A DNA stretch of 64,000 bases from PALSA-894 sp963734185. Lineage in GTDB: Bacteria > Pseudomonadota > Alphaproteobacteria > Rhizobiales > Xanthobacteraceae. This document shows, one piece after another, positions 16,842 to 25,571 of this stretch (the stretch's first letter is position 1; every line of letters begins with the position of its first letter). Location of the stretch: the NCBI GenBank assembly GCA_963734185.1, contig CAVTGA010000001.1, positions 2,604,001-2,668,000 of the forward strand, in the 5' to 3' direction. The notes under the pieces were generated by a model. The model was given only the letters and a program-made list of their open reading frames with translations, did no database searches and was not told where the DNA came from. Made by a program: the position numbers and the translations under genes.

Positions 16842-16870
16842 CGTATAGCATGTTCCCAATACGGGAACAA
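16842..16870 (-). promoter_or_regulatory. higBA promoter and palindromic operator
   Basis: On the minus strand TTGTTC (16870-16865) and TATACG (16847-16842) are separated by 17 bp. The palindrome TGTTCCC-AATAC-GGGAACA at 16851-16869 covers the -35 and spacer, the expected place for HigA autorepression. Confidence 0.72.
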
Positions 16871-16931
16871 GTACCTCGACGTCGCAAGGCGGGCTACGCA
16901 GCTGTGCCCCGCGCGCCGTCGTCGCTGCGAG

Positions 16932-16965
16932 ATCACGCGGGCACGCTTCGCTTTGCCCGCCCTAC
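16932..16965. repeat. Dispersed repeat fragment, GGGCGGGCAAAG family
   Basis: GATCACGCGGGCACGCTTCG followed by CTTTGCCCGCCCTAC is a half copy of the family seen at 11695 and 63062. It abuts the stop codon of the ribbon-helix-helix gene. Confidence 0.6.
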
Positions 16966-16967
16966 GG

Positions 16968-17138
16968 CTACGCGTCGCGCTTGGGCAGATAGCCCTTCTT
17001 GCGCAGGTGATCGGCGAGCAGCTTCTCGATCAGCGAGGTGAGCGAGCGATGGTCGTCGGCCGCAGCTTTCTCGGCGGCCGCCTTCAAGGACGGCTGCAGA
17101 CGAAGATTGACCTGTGCGCTCTTGAGCTCGTCCGGCAC
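16968..17138 (-). CDS. Ribbon-helix-helix-like small protein, copy 1
   Basis: A 56-residue protein with a GTG start, preceded by GAGGAA with a 9 nt spacer. It opens with a beta-strand-like stretch (SAQVNLRLQPSLKAAAEKAA) and continues into SLTSLIEKLLADHLRKKGYL, matching the layout of CopG/Arc-type ribbon-helix-helix DNA-binding proteins. About 75% identical to the copy at 17340-17510. Divergent from the structured leader that follows, so it probably controls the shared promoter region. Too short for most gene callers. Confidence 0.75.
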   Translation of the reverse strand: MPDELKSAQVNLRLQPSLKAAAEKAAADDHRSLTSLIEKLLADHLRKKGYLPKRDA

Positions 17139-17153
17139 CGTAAATAATTCCTC

Positions 17154-17182
17154 TTTACACCAGCCGAGACCCGCTGTATAGA
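17154..17182 (+). promoter_or_regulatory. Sigma70-type promoter of leader copy 1
   Basis: TTTACA (17154-17159) and TATAGA (17177-17182) with a 17 bp spacer, placing transcription start near 17189, just before the conserved leader. Confidence 0.65.
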
Positions 17183-17200
17183 GAATCCCTACACAGAGCA

Positions 17201-17276
17201 GCGGCCCGCCCCGGTGTTGGTACCACCGCGACGGGCCTGACCCAAGCCACGGAGGTTACCCATGGCTCAGGCTGAG
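17201..17276 (+). promoter_or_regulatory. Structured mRNA leader, copy 1
   Basis: Hairpin 1 pairs GGCCCG (17203-17208) with CGGGCC (17232-17237) and GGTG with CACC inside. Hairpin 2 pairs GCCTG (17235-17239) plus AGCCA (17245-17249) with TGGCT (17263-17267) and CAGGC (17268-17272), putting GGAGG in the loop and most of the start codon in the stem. The two hairpins share 17235-17237, so they look mutually exclusive. The stems are the same in copy 2 although the apical loop differs. Confidence 0.6.
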
Positions 17277-17294
17277 AAATGTAGCCCGGATTGA
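17262..17294 (+). pseudogene. Truncated duplicate of the exported-protein gene (MAQAE start)
   Basis: ATG at 17262 begins MAQAEK exactly like the gene at 17630, but after six codons the sequence runs into a GTAGCCCGGAT repeat and stops (ten residues in all). The promoter, leader and ribosome-binding site are still intact, so a short peptide could still be made. Confidence 0.75.
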
Positions 17295-17343
17295 GCGAGG
17301 CGAAATCCGGGATCGCGTCGCGCGGCGAGATCGCCCCGGCTAC
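17281..17343. repeat. Dispersed repeat, GTAGCCCGGAT family
   Basis: Starts GTAGCCCGGATTGAGCG and ends CCCCGGCTAC. It interrupts the truncated gene on its left and provides the stop of the minus-strand gene on its right. Confidence 0.7.
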
Positions 17344-17510
17344 GCGTCGCGCTTGGGCAGGTAACCCTTCTTGCGCAAATAGTCGGCGAGTGCTTTCTCG
17401 ATCAACGATGTAAGCGAGCGTTCGTCATCGACGGCGGCTTTTTCCGCGGCCGCCTTGAGCGAGGGCCTCATCCGCAACTGCACCAAAGCACTTTTGGTTT
17501 CTCGGTCCAT
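17340..17510 (-). CDS. Ribbon-helix-helix-like small protein, copy 2
   Basis: A 56-residue protein, MDRETKSALVQLRMRPSLK at the start and SLTSLIEKALADYLRKKGYL near the end, paralogous to the 16968-17138 protein and identical to it over the last ten residues. ATG start at 17510. Divergent from leader copy 2. The pairing of this small DNA-binding protein with the leader in both copies suggests they form one functional unit. Confidence 0.75.
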   Translation of the reverse strand: MDRETKSALVQLRMRPSLKAAAEKAAVDDERSLTSLIEKALADYLRKKGYLPKRDA

Positions 17511-17525
17511 TGTAATGGTTTTGTA

Positions 17526-17555
17526 TTGACAACCGACCTGCGTTGAGAGTGTAAT
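17526..17555 (+). promoter_or_regulatory. Sigma70-type promoter of leader copy 2
   Basis: A perfect TTGACA (17526-17531) and TGTAAT (17550-17555), 18 bp apart. Start of transcription is expected about 10 bp before the conserved leader. Confidence 0.7.
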
Positions 17556-17570
17556 GCGAATCGCATGATA

Positions 17571-17645
17571 GCGGCCCGCCGAGGTGCTGTAACACCGCGA
17601 CGGGCCTGACCCAAGCCACGGAGGCGTCCATGGCTCAGGCTGAGT
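17571..17645 (+). promoter_or_regulatory. Structured mRNA leader, copy 2
   Basis: Same architecture as copy 1: GGCCCG (17573-17578) with CGGGCC (17601-17606), inner GGTG/CACC closing a six-base loop, then a second hairpin around the GGAGG and ATG that shares bases with the first. Sequence is conserved through the first five codons (MAQAE). Confidence 0.6.
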
Positions 17646-18136
17646 GCGACTCTATCACACGGCGGAGCTTGCTTTCTGGCGCGGCGGCCGCCGCCTCAAC
17701 GGCGGTCGTTCCGGCTGCCACCGTCGCCGCTCCGCCCGCAGCCCTCGCGGCAGCGCCGGCCATCCCCGATCCCATTATCGCGGCGATCCAGGCGCACGCC
17801 AAAGCCTTTGCCGAGTTCAACGCCGTGCTCGACGATTTGGCGGCCGCCGAGCAGGTCGCCTGGCACGCGCCGCGCGGCCAACGCCGCGCCGCCAACCGGC
17901 GGCTGGCCGAAGCCCGCGCCGCCGAAGGGCGCTTCAGCGACCTGGCGTCGGACGCGTTCGATGAATTCGTGACGACGGCGCCGCAGACACTGGAAGGCGC
18001 GCTCGCGGCGCTGCGCTACGTGCGCGAGCGCTGCTCGCGCGGCATCACGGTGTGCGAGGAGGACGGCTGCGAGGATTTCCTCGCCTCGCTCGAGGGGTGC
18101 CTCGTGGGCGTACTGGCGGACAAAGCGACATCGTAG
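17630..18136 (+). CDS. Exported hypothetical protein with Tat-like signal
   Basis: A 168-residue protein. The N-terminus MAQAECDSITRRSLLSG followed by an Ala-rich hydrophobic run looks like a twin-arginine signal. The mature part is helical and charged, with four cysteines towards the C-terminus (RERCSRGITVCEEDGCEDF and EGCL). No family is recognised. Its start codon lies in the conserved leader hairpin, so translation is probably controlled by RNA structure. The stop is immediately followed by a dispersed repeat. Confidence 0.75.
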   Translation: MAQAECDSITRRSLLSGAAAAASTAVVPAATVAAPPAALAAAPAIPDPIIAAIQAHAKAFAEFNAVLDDLAAAEQVAWHAPRGQRRAANRRLAEARAAEGRFSDLASDAFDEFVTTAPQTLEGALAALRYVRERCSRGITVCEEDGCEDFLASLEGCLVGVLADKATS

Positions 18137-18220
18137 CCTGGCTTGAGCGGCGCGAAAGCCGGGAATGGCGCTGCGCGGCAAGGCCCGCCCCGGGTTTCGC
18201 TGACGCTCAACCCGGGCTAC
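18133..18220. repeat. Dispersed inverted repeat, GTAGCCCGGAT family
   Basis: GTAGCCTGGCTTGAGCGGCG at the left and CTCAACCCGGGCTAC at the right. It overlaps the stop codon of the preceding gene. Confidence 0.75.
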
Positions 18221-18244
18221 GGTTCTGCGCGAACGGAGACCCCC

Positions 18245-19399
<1,155 letters not shown>

Positions 19400-19467
19400 C
19401 GGCATGCGTTCTCTCTGCAGGCGTGGGTAACGGGTTGGAACCCGCGCACCCCACGCATGGGAGAACG

Positions 19468-19914
19468 ATGATGCAAGTGAAAGACGTTATGACCACGGAC
19501 GTGGAACTCGCCAGCCCGACGCAGACTATTCGTCAAGCCGCCCTGCTGATGGGCAAGATCGACTGCGGCGCGCTGCCGGTCGCCGATAAGGATTCGCTGG
19601 TCGGCATGATCACCGACCGCGACATCGCGATCCGCGCGGTCGCGGCGGGCAAAGGCCCCAAGACCCTGGTGAAGGAAATCATGAGCCCCGAAGTCCTCTA
19701 TTGCTACGAGGACCAGACGCTCGAAGAGGTCGCCGACAATCTCGGCGACGTCAAGGTGCGCCGCCTGCCGGTGATGAACCGCGAGAAGCGGCTGGTCGGC
19801 ATCCTGTCGCTCGGCGACATGGCAGTGAAGGGCAACGGCACCGATCCGGCCGGCGATGCGCTGAAGGCGATCTCCGAGCCGGGCGGCGACCACTCGCAGA
19901 GCACGTCGCATTAG
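19468..19914 (+). CDS. CBS-domain pair protein
   Basis: A 148-residue protein made of two CBS motifs (DVMTTDVELASPTQTIRQAA... and EIMSPEVLYCYEDQTLEEVA...), each ending in a GMITDRDIA / GILSLGDMA strand. Stand-alone CBS pairs bind adenine nucleotides and often act in stress signalling. ATG-ATG start at 19468, with GGAG upstream. It is followed by a REP hairpin. Confidence 0.87.
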   Translation: MMQVKDVMTTDVELASPTQTIRQAALLMGKIDCGALPVADKDSLVGMITDRDIAIRAVAAGKGPKTLVKEIMSPEVLYCYEDQTLEEVADNLGDVKVRRLPVMNREKRLVGILSLGDMAVKGNGTDPAGDALKAISEPGGDHSQSTSH

Positions 19915-19937
19915 GACGTCATCTGCACCGAAGCCGC

Positions 19938-19969
19938 GTCCCCTCTCCCCGAAGGGGAGAGGGGAAGCG
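19938..19969. repeat. REP palindrome
   Basis: CCCCTCTCCCC-GAA-GGGGAGAGGGG between convergent genes; likely terminator-like hairpin in the RNA. Confidence 0.75.
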
Positions 19970-19972
19970 CCA

Positions 19973-20395
19973 TTACGGGATCGCCACCACGTTCGACTTC
20001 ACGGTGCGCTTGGTGAGCCGGTCGGTGATGGTCACGAAGACCCGCTTGGGTTTGGCGAAGGACGGCCGTGCGAACCAGATCTGCGTCAGGTCGAAATTGG
20101 TGTGGAACGCGCAGAAGCTGTTGACGCGCTGGTTGGTCACGGCGTTGACGACGTGCACCCAAGTGCGCGACGCGTTCGGATTGGCGCCGCACGGCGGCAG
20201 GTTCGGCGCCGGGAAGAACAAGACCGGCGAGTAGAGGAACCAGTTGGTCACCGTGAGGTCGACCCGGATCAGCGGACCTTGCTGGGACTGACTGTCGTAT
20301 TTCAGGACCGGCACCGGCAACGGCGGCTGCTGCGCCGGCGCGGCACCGACGGTGCCGAGCAGCAGCAATGCCGCGAACAGCATGCGCTTGAACAT
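19973..20395 (-). CDS. Secreted hypothetical protein
   Basis: A 140-residue protein starting MFKRMLFAALLLLGTVG, with GGAGGA 7 nt upstream. A Sec signal peptide ends near APAQQ (residues 18-22). The remainder looks like a beta-rich immunoglobulin-like domain (LIRVDLTVTNWFLYSPVLF, KRVFVTITDRLTKRT) with two Cys that could form a disulfide. Function unknown. Confidence 0.72.
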   Translation of the reverse strand: MFKRMLFAALLLLGTVGAAPAQQPPLPVPVLKYDSQSQQGPLIRVDLTVTNWFLYSPVLFFPAPNLPPCGANPNASRTWVHVVNAVTNQRVNSFCAFHTNFDLTQIWFARPSFAKPKRVFVTITDRLTKRTVKSNVVAIP

Positions 20396-20478
20396 GACAA
20401 TGTCCTCCGTGCTGTCCCCGGCAAAACCGGGGATGGCAAAGAGATTAGCATGCAATCTCGCATAAATCCTCCCCGTCG

Positions 20479-20761
20479 GGCAGGGCTATCGCACGTGACA
20501 CTGCACGCCGTGTCTGTGACGAAATAGGCATTGAAAGCGCCACAGCCACCTCCCCCCTTGTGGGGGAGGTGGCCTCGCGAAGCGAGGTCGGAGGGGGACT
20601 CGCCACAACCACGAAAAACCTTCTCAGACAAAGAAAAGCAGACCCCCTCCCGCCCGCCGTTGCCTACGGCTCCGGCGGTCGACCTCCCCCACAAGGGGGG
20701 AGGTGCTGTGGCGCTTTCGGCGCGACAGCCAAGCAACGGCGTCATATGCGATAGCCCTGCC
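20479..20761. mobile_element. MITE-like element, copy C (283 bp, inverted)
   Basis: Same 19-bp terminal inverted repeats as copies A and B (left one with two changes, GGCAGGGCTATCGCACGTG). The interior aligns to copy A in reverse orientation, including the CTTTGTCTGAGAAGG stretch. It and the adjoining element fill the 550 bp between two genes; no coding signal. Confidence 0.8.
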
Positions 20762-20776
20762 CCGAAGGGGCTCATC

Positions 20777-20914
20777 TGTGCACACATCTCATGAGGCGTG
20801 ATCGGTGTCGGCGAAAAACGTGAATCTTTTCAACGATCGCCTAGTCACGGGAACCAACCACCCGGTCCTATCTAAGCATCTGTTTTTGAGTCGGTTTTCC
20901 GAGATGTGTGCACA
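20777..20914. mobile_element. 138-bp element with perfect 14-bp terminal inverted repeats
   Basis: TGTGCACACATCTC at 20777-20790 and its exact reverse complement at 20901-20914, with a second inverted block GGGCTC / GAGCCC just outside. The 110-bp interior is less GC-rich than its surroundings and has no gene. No clear target duplication is visible. Confidence 0.6.
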
Positions 20915-20943
20915 CACGAGCCCGAAGGGGGGAGGGATAGAGT

Positions 20944-21564
20944 TCACATCGGCGGCGCGATGCCGCGGCCGACGTTGACGGCCTGCGCCGTCAGCGTGCC
21001 GTCGGCCTGCCGCTGCGCGCCGAAGATGATGATCTGCGCGCCGGGCTTCAGTTCGCTCTTGTCGGCCGGCGCGTAGGTGACGATCGCGGCATCCGGCGGC
21101 ACGATCACCTTCTTCTCGTCGGTCTTGTCGCCCGACTTGTATTTCACCGTCAGCACCTGTCCCTCGACGCTCCCGGCCGTGGTCTCGACCGCCGCGTTGG
21201 TCATGGTCGAGCCCGGCCGCAGATCCCAGGGCCGATGCCCCTCGCCGGTACCGCGCTGCGCTTCGAGGAAGATATGGATCGCGATCGCGCGCTGGCTGCC
21301 GTCGGCCTGCGGCATCGCGGTGACGCCGATGTAGGAGTTCGGCTTGATGTCGGCGAGCGATGCCTTGACGAAGTTCATCACCCGGACATTGTCCGGCACG
21401 TTGATGGTCAGCATCGCCCCGTCGCGCGCTTTCACGGTCAGGGTATTGCCGTCCACCTTCTCGATCGTGCCGCGCACGCGCACCGGCGGCTGCTGCGCCA
21501 GCGCGGTTGCGGCGATCAGCGCCAAGGCGGCGGCGGCGAGCACGCGGCGGGACAGACGATGCAT
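20944..21564 (-). CDS. Exported hypothetical protein (DUF5666-like OB-fold repeats)
   Basis: A 206-residue protein with a Sec signal peptide of about 23 residues (MHRLSRRVLAAAALALIAA). Two domains resemble the DUF5666-type small beta-barrel: VRGTIEKVDGNTLTVKARDG and GSVEGQVLTVKYKSGDKTD. ATG at 21564 is preceded by GGGAGG. Function unknown; probably periplasmic. Confidence 0.75.
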   Translation of the reverse strand: MHRLSRRVLAAAALALIAATALAQQPPVRVRGTIEKVDGNTLTVKARDGAMLTINVPDNVRVMNFVKASLADIKPNSYIGVTAMPQADGSQRAIAIHIFLEAQRGTGEGHRPWDLRPGSTMTNAAVETTAGSVEGQVLTVKYKSGDKTDEKKVIVPPDAAIVTYAPADKSELKPGAQIIIFGAQRQADGTLTAQAVNVGRGIAPPM

Positions 21565-21712
21565 GAGGGCCTCCCTTGCGTCAGGTGGGCAGCGCACGCT
21601 GCCGGCAATCAGGGCATAACACCGGTCCGGACCGCGTTATTCCGGCGCGGCATCTTGGCCGGGCTGGAACCGCCGCCCGGCCATGCTAGAAAGATGCCTA
21701 GTTGCTCGTGGA

Positions 21713-21757
21713 GCATGATCTTTTCCGAAAACCGCTGCACACTTTTCGGGATCATGC
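21713..21757. repeat. 45-bp GCATGATC palindrome, copy 2
   Basis: Same arms and inner CCGAAAA/TTTTCGG stem as at 12769; the differences fall mainly in the apical loop (CGCTGCACAC instead of CGGTTCCCAC). Confidence 0.85.
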
Positions 21758-21835
21758 TCTAACGAGAACGAAATCGGGGGGAGGCATGCCGCAGCTTGCG
21801 CCTCGCGAGACCATGGGTTGGGGCATAGGGCGCGT

Positions 21836-22711
21836 ATGGACTTCCCCATTGAGCTGCTGATCAACGCCGTGATCGCGGGGCTGCTGCTCGGCGGCTTCTA
21901 CGTGGCCGTGACGGTCGGCATCTCGATCTCGTTCGGCATGCTCGACATCGTCAACATCGCGCATCCCGCCTTCATCATCCTCGGCTCCTACATCGCCTAT
22001 ATCCTCAACTCGCGCCTCGGGCTCGATCCGATCCTCGCCTGCACGCTGATGCTCCCCGTTTTCTATGCGCTCGGCGCCGCGGTCTATCAGGTCTATTACG
22101 TGTCGTTCGAGAAGCGCGGGCAGGAAGCGCTGCGTGGGCTCGCGTTCTTCTTCGGCATACTGTTCATCACCGAGGTGTCGCTGATCCTGGTGTTCGGCGT
22201 CGACTACCGTTACGTCGAGGCGCCTTACATCGGGCCGACCTTGCGCTTCGGCTTCGTCGACCTGCCCTACCGGCTGCTGGTGCCGTGCCTGCTGTCGCTC
22301 GCGATCTTCGCCGCGCTGCAGCTCTATCTCGGGCGCACGTTCGTGGGCCGCGCCATCATGGCGGTGTCGCAGGACCAGCAGGCGCTGCAGCTGATGGCCG
22401 CCAACCCGGTGCACATCAAGCGCATCGCGTTCGCGATCTCGATCGCGACCGCCGCGCTCGCCGGCGCACTGCTGATCGTGATCCAGCCGGTCGAGCCCTC
22501 GGTCGGGCGCGAGTTTATCGGGCGCGTGTTCGCGATCTGCGTGCTCGGCGGGCTCGGCAGCCTGCCCGGCACGGTGATCGGCGCCATGCTGCTCGGGGTG
22601 GTGGAGAGCATCACGGCGACGTTCTACGGCCCGTCCTGGGCGCCCGCGGTTTCCTTCGGCGTCCTGCTGCTGACGCTGGCCTTCCGGCCGGCCGGAATCC
22701 TGGGACGGTAA
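21836..22711 (+). CDS. livH: Branched-chain amino acid type ABC transporter permease (LivH family)
   Basis: A 291-residue inner-membrane permease with about eight transmembrane helices, starting MDFPIELLINAVIAGLLLGG. The EAA-like loop appears as MAVSQDQQALQLMAANP. First gene of a four-gene operon with two ATPases and LivM. No periplasmic binding protein gene is found next to the operon, so the substrate is unknown; HAAT-family importers also carry aromatic acids and amides. Confidence 0.87.
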   Translation: MDFPIELLINAVIAGLLLGGFYVAVTVGISISFGMLDIVNIAHPAFIILGSYIAYILNSRLGLDPILACTLMLPVFYALGAAVYQVYYVSFEKRGQEALRGLAFFFGILFITEVSLILVFGVDYRYVEAPYIGPTLRFGFVDLPYRLLVPCLLSLAIFAALQLYLGRTFVGRAIMAVSQDQQALQLMAANPVHIKRIAFAISIATAALAGALLIVIQPVEPSVGREFIGRVFAICVLGGLGSLPGTVIGAMLLGVVESITATFYGPSWAPAVSFGVLLLTLAFRPAGILGR

Positions 22712-22714
22712 GCC

Positions 22715-24112
22715 GTGCGGTCGTGGGCCTTCCTCATCGTCTGGGCCATCGTGGGGACCGTGCTGTTCGCGCTGTTGCGCCTGCTGCAGTTCGAGTACCT
22801 GTTCTTCGCCGGCTACGTGGTGCTGCAGTTCGTGGTGCTGGCGACCGCCTGGAACATCCTCGGCGGCTATTGCGGCTACGTGAACTTCGGCTCGGCCGCA
22901 TTCTTCGCGCTCGGCGCCTACTCGACCGTGACCTTGCACCGCTTCGCGGCGCAGCTCGACCGCCTCCTACCGGAGCAGCTCGCCGCCCTGTTCAAGCTGG
23001 TCATGCCGCTGCCGATCCCGGTGCTGGTGCTGATCGGCGGCATCGTGGCCGGACTGGTCGGGCTCGGCACCGGTTATCTCACGTTGCGGCTGCGCGGCGC
23101 CTTCTTCGCCATCGCGACGCTCGCGCTCGCGGTCGTGCTGCAGACCCTGATCCTGAACTGGTCGTTCGTCGGCGGCGCGCGCGGCGCCTATATCATTCCG
23201 CCGAACACGTTCCCGGTGCTCGGCACCTATATCCAGTATCTGTTCCTGGTCATGCTGATGCTTGCCGTCGTCGCCCTGACCATCGCGCGCGGAATCGAGC
23301 GCTCGCGCCTCGGCTACGGCTTCGCCACCATCCGCGACGACGAATTGGCCGCCGAGGCGTCCGGCGTTCCCACCCTGCGCCTCAAACTGATCGCGACGAC
23401 GCTCTCCGGCGCGCTCATGGGCATGGCCGGAGCGCCGTTCCCCTATTACATCGGCTATCTCGAACCGTCGTCGGCGTTCGGGCTCGCCTATGCGGTCAAT
23501 TCCATCGCCATGCCGATGATCGGCGGCACCGGCAGCTGGATCGGTCCGCTGGTCGGCGCGATCCTGCTCGGCACGATCCAGCAGGTCGCAACGGTGACGA
23601 TCTCGTCGGCGGTCAACCTCCTGATCGTCGGCGTCCTGCTCGTCGCGTTCGTGGTCATCGCGCCGAACGGGATCGTCGGACTGATCCAGGATTTCCTGAG
23701 AGCCGCCGCATCGCGTTCGCGGATGGTGCAGACGGGCGCGGTCCTCATCGCAATCTACTGCTTTGTCCTGGGTCTTTTGGAGGTCCTGATCAGCATTCCC
23801 TGGATGGCCTACGGCATCACGGGCATCGTAACCTTTGCTTTGGGGACCATGCTGCTCGCGTGCGCCTACGCGCTGCTGACGCTGCAGTATTGGAGTCCTG
23901 TGCTGACGGCTGCCGCACTTGCCATCACCGTGATCGGGGCCATCTTTCTGTACCTCATGCACATGTTCGCGATCGGAAACGAACGGCTCCTTGCAGGCAG
24001 CATCGCGATCGCAGGAATTTCGATCTGGTTCGTGCTCCGGTCTGATGTGCGGTCGATCTATAGGAAGAGCATCGACATCCCGATGCCTTCGGTCCCGAGG
24101 ACCGAGCCATGA
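22715..24112 (+). CDS. livM: Branched-chain amino acid type ABC transporter permease (LivM family) with C-terminal extension
   Basis: A 465-residue permease with a GTG start 3 nt after livH. Residues 1-330 are a normal LivM domain, including LNLLIVGVLLVAFVVIAPNGI at its end. Residues from about 335 add some 130 residues with about four more hydrophobic helices (for example QTGAVLIAIYCFVLGLLEVL) and a short cytoplasmic tail. LivM proteins are usually 320-360 residues, so the extension is unusual. The stop overlaps the livG start (ATGA). Confidence 0.86.
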   Translation: MRSWAFLIVWAIVGTVLFALLRLLQFEYLFFAGYVVLQFVVLATAWNILGGYCGYVNFGSAAFFALGAYSTVTLHRFAAQLDRLLPEQLAALFKLVMPLPIPVLVLIGGIVAGLVGLGTGYLTLRLRGAFFAIATLALAVVLQTLILNWSFVGGARGAYIIPPNTFPVLGTYIQYLFLVMLMLAVVALTIARGIERSRLGYGFATIRDDELAAEASGVPTLRLKLIATTLSGALMGMAGAPFPYYIGYLEPSSAFGLAYAVNSIAMPMIGGTGSWIGPLVGAILLGTIQQVATVTISSAVNLLIVGVLLVAFVVIAPNGIVGLIQDFLRAAASRSRMVQTGAVLIAIYCFVLGLLEVLISIPWMAYGITGIVTFALGTMLLACAYALLTLQYWSPVLTAAALAITVIGAIFLYLMHMFAIGNERLLAGSIAIAGISIWFVLRSDVRSIYRKSIDIPMPSVPRTEP

Positions 24113-24846
24113 CGGCGCCGCTCCTCGACGTACGGGACCTGGGCAAGCGCTTCGGCGGCTTCGTCGCGCTCGACGGCATCGATCTGTCGGTGTCGTCAGG
24201 CGAGCGCGTCGGGCTGATCGGGCCGAACGGGTCGGGCAAGTCCACCTTGGTCAACTGCATCTGCGGCACTTTGCACAACGAGAGCGGCACGGTCACGTTC
24301 GACGGCCGCTCGGTCGACGGGATGGCGGCGCACCAGCGCACCATCCTGGGCCTGGCGCGCTCGTTCCAATTGCCGCGGCCGTTCGTCAGCCTCTCGGTCG
24401 CCGACAATCTGCGCGTGCCCCTGCTCTATGCCGTCAAGGCGCGGCTCGGCCCTGCCATTACGGCGCGCGAGCTCGACGAGCATTGCGTCGAGTTCCTGCG
24501 CCTGGTCGGGCTGCACGAGAAGGCGAAGAAGCGCCCGCGCGACCTGACCCAGGTCGAGATGCGCAAGCTCGAGCTCGCGCGCGCCATGGCGGCGGAGCCG
24601 AAGCTGCTGATCGCGGACGAATCGATGGCCGGGCTGTCGCACTCCGAGGTCGAGGACATCGTCGGCCTGCTGGTCAAGCTCAACGAGCGCGGCATCACCA
24701 TCGTCCTGATCGAGCACATCATGCGCGCGGTGATGAGCTTCTCGCAGCGCCTGGTCGTGCTGGTGTCGGGGCGCAAGATCGCCGACGGCGACCCGCAGGC
24801 GGTGGTGCGCGACGCCGAAGTGGAGAGGGCCTACCTTGGCCAATAG
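24109..24846 (+). CDS. livG: ABC transporter ATPase (LivG family)
   Basis: A 245-residue nucleotide-binding subunit. Walker A is GPNGSGKS at 38-45 and Walker B LLIADES. The signature motif is degenerate, DLTQVEMRKLELARAM in place of the usual LSYGxQR type. It overlaps livM by 4 nt and livF by 11 nt, indicating one translationally coupled operon. Confidence 0.9.
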   Translation: MTAPLLDVRDLGKRFGGFVALDGIDLSVSSGERVGLIGPNGSGKSTLVNCICGTLHNESGTVTFDGRSVDGMAAHQRTILGLARSFQLPRPFVSLSVADNLRVPLLYAVKARLGPAITARELDEHCVEFLRLVGLHEKAKKRPRDLTQVEMRKLELARAMAAEPKLLIADESMAGLSHSEVEDIVGLLVKLNERGITIVLIEHIMRAVMSFSQRLVVLVSGRKIADGDPQAVVRDAEVERAYLGQ

Positions 24847-25567
24847 CATCGCCATCGCCGGCGTCCACGCCGCCTACGGGGCGGTGCGCGTGCTCGAGGA
24901 CGTGTCGCTCAACGTCGATCCGGGCGAGACCGTGGTGCTGCTCGGCACCAACGGCAACGGCAAGAGCACGCTGATGAAGTGCATCATGGGGATGGTGCGT
25001 CCGAGCGCCGGTTCGATCGTCGCGACGATCGACGGCAAGACCCACGACCTGGTCGGCCGTTCCACCGAGGAGATCGTCGATCTCGGGATCGCGCTGGTGC
25101 CCGAGGGGCGCCGGCTGTTCCCCAAGCTCACGGTCGAGGAAAACCTGCTGCTCGGCGCGTTCCGCCCGACCGCGCGCAAGGCGATCGAACGCAATCTCGC
25201 GTTCTGCTACGACATGTTCGACCGCCTCAAGGAGCGCCGCCACCAGCTCGCCGGCTCGATGAGCGGCGGCGAACAGCAGATGCTGGCGCTGGCGCGCGCG
25301 CTGATGAGCGCGCCGCGCATCCTGCTGGTGGACGAGCCCTCGGTCGGCCTCGGGCCCATCCTGGTCACCCGCACCATCGACACCATCAAGGCGCTGAAGG
25401 AGAAGTACCAGCTCACCGTGCTGATGGCCGAGCAGAACTTCACCCAGGCGATCCGCATCGCCGACCGCGGCTACGTCATCGTGCACGGCCGCATCGCGTT
25501 CGAGGGCGAGTCGGCCGCCGCGCTCAACAACAACGATCTGATCCGCAAATTCTATCTCGGACTGTGA
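24836..25567 (+). CDS. livF: ABC transporter ATPase (LivF family)
   Basis: A 243-residue nucleotide-binding subunit with a TTG start inside the end of livG. Walker A is GTNGNGKST, the signature MSGGEQQMLALARAL, and Walker B ILLVDEPSVGLGP. Last gene of the transporter operon before a REP hairpin. Confidence 0.9.
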   Translation: MANSIAIAGVHAAYGAVRVLEDVSLNVDPGETVVLLGTNGNGKSTLMKCIMGMVRPSAGSIVATIDGKTHDLVGRSTEEIVDLGIALVPEGRRLFPKLTVEENLLLGAFRPTARKAIERNLAFCYDMFDRLKERRHQLAGSMSGGEQQMLALARALMSAPRILLVDEPSVGLGPILVTRTIDTIKALKEKYQLTVLMAEQNFTQAIRIADRGYVIVHGRIAFEGESAAALNNNDLIRKFYLGL

Positions 25568-25571
25568 CCCC

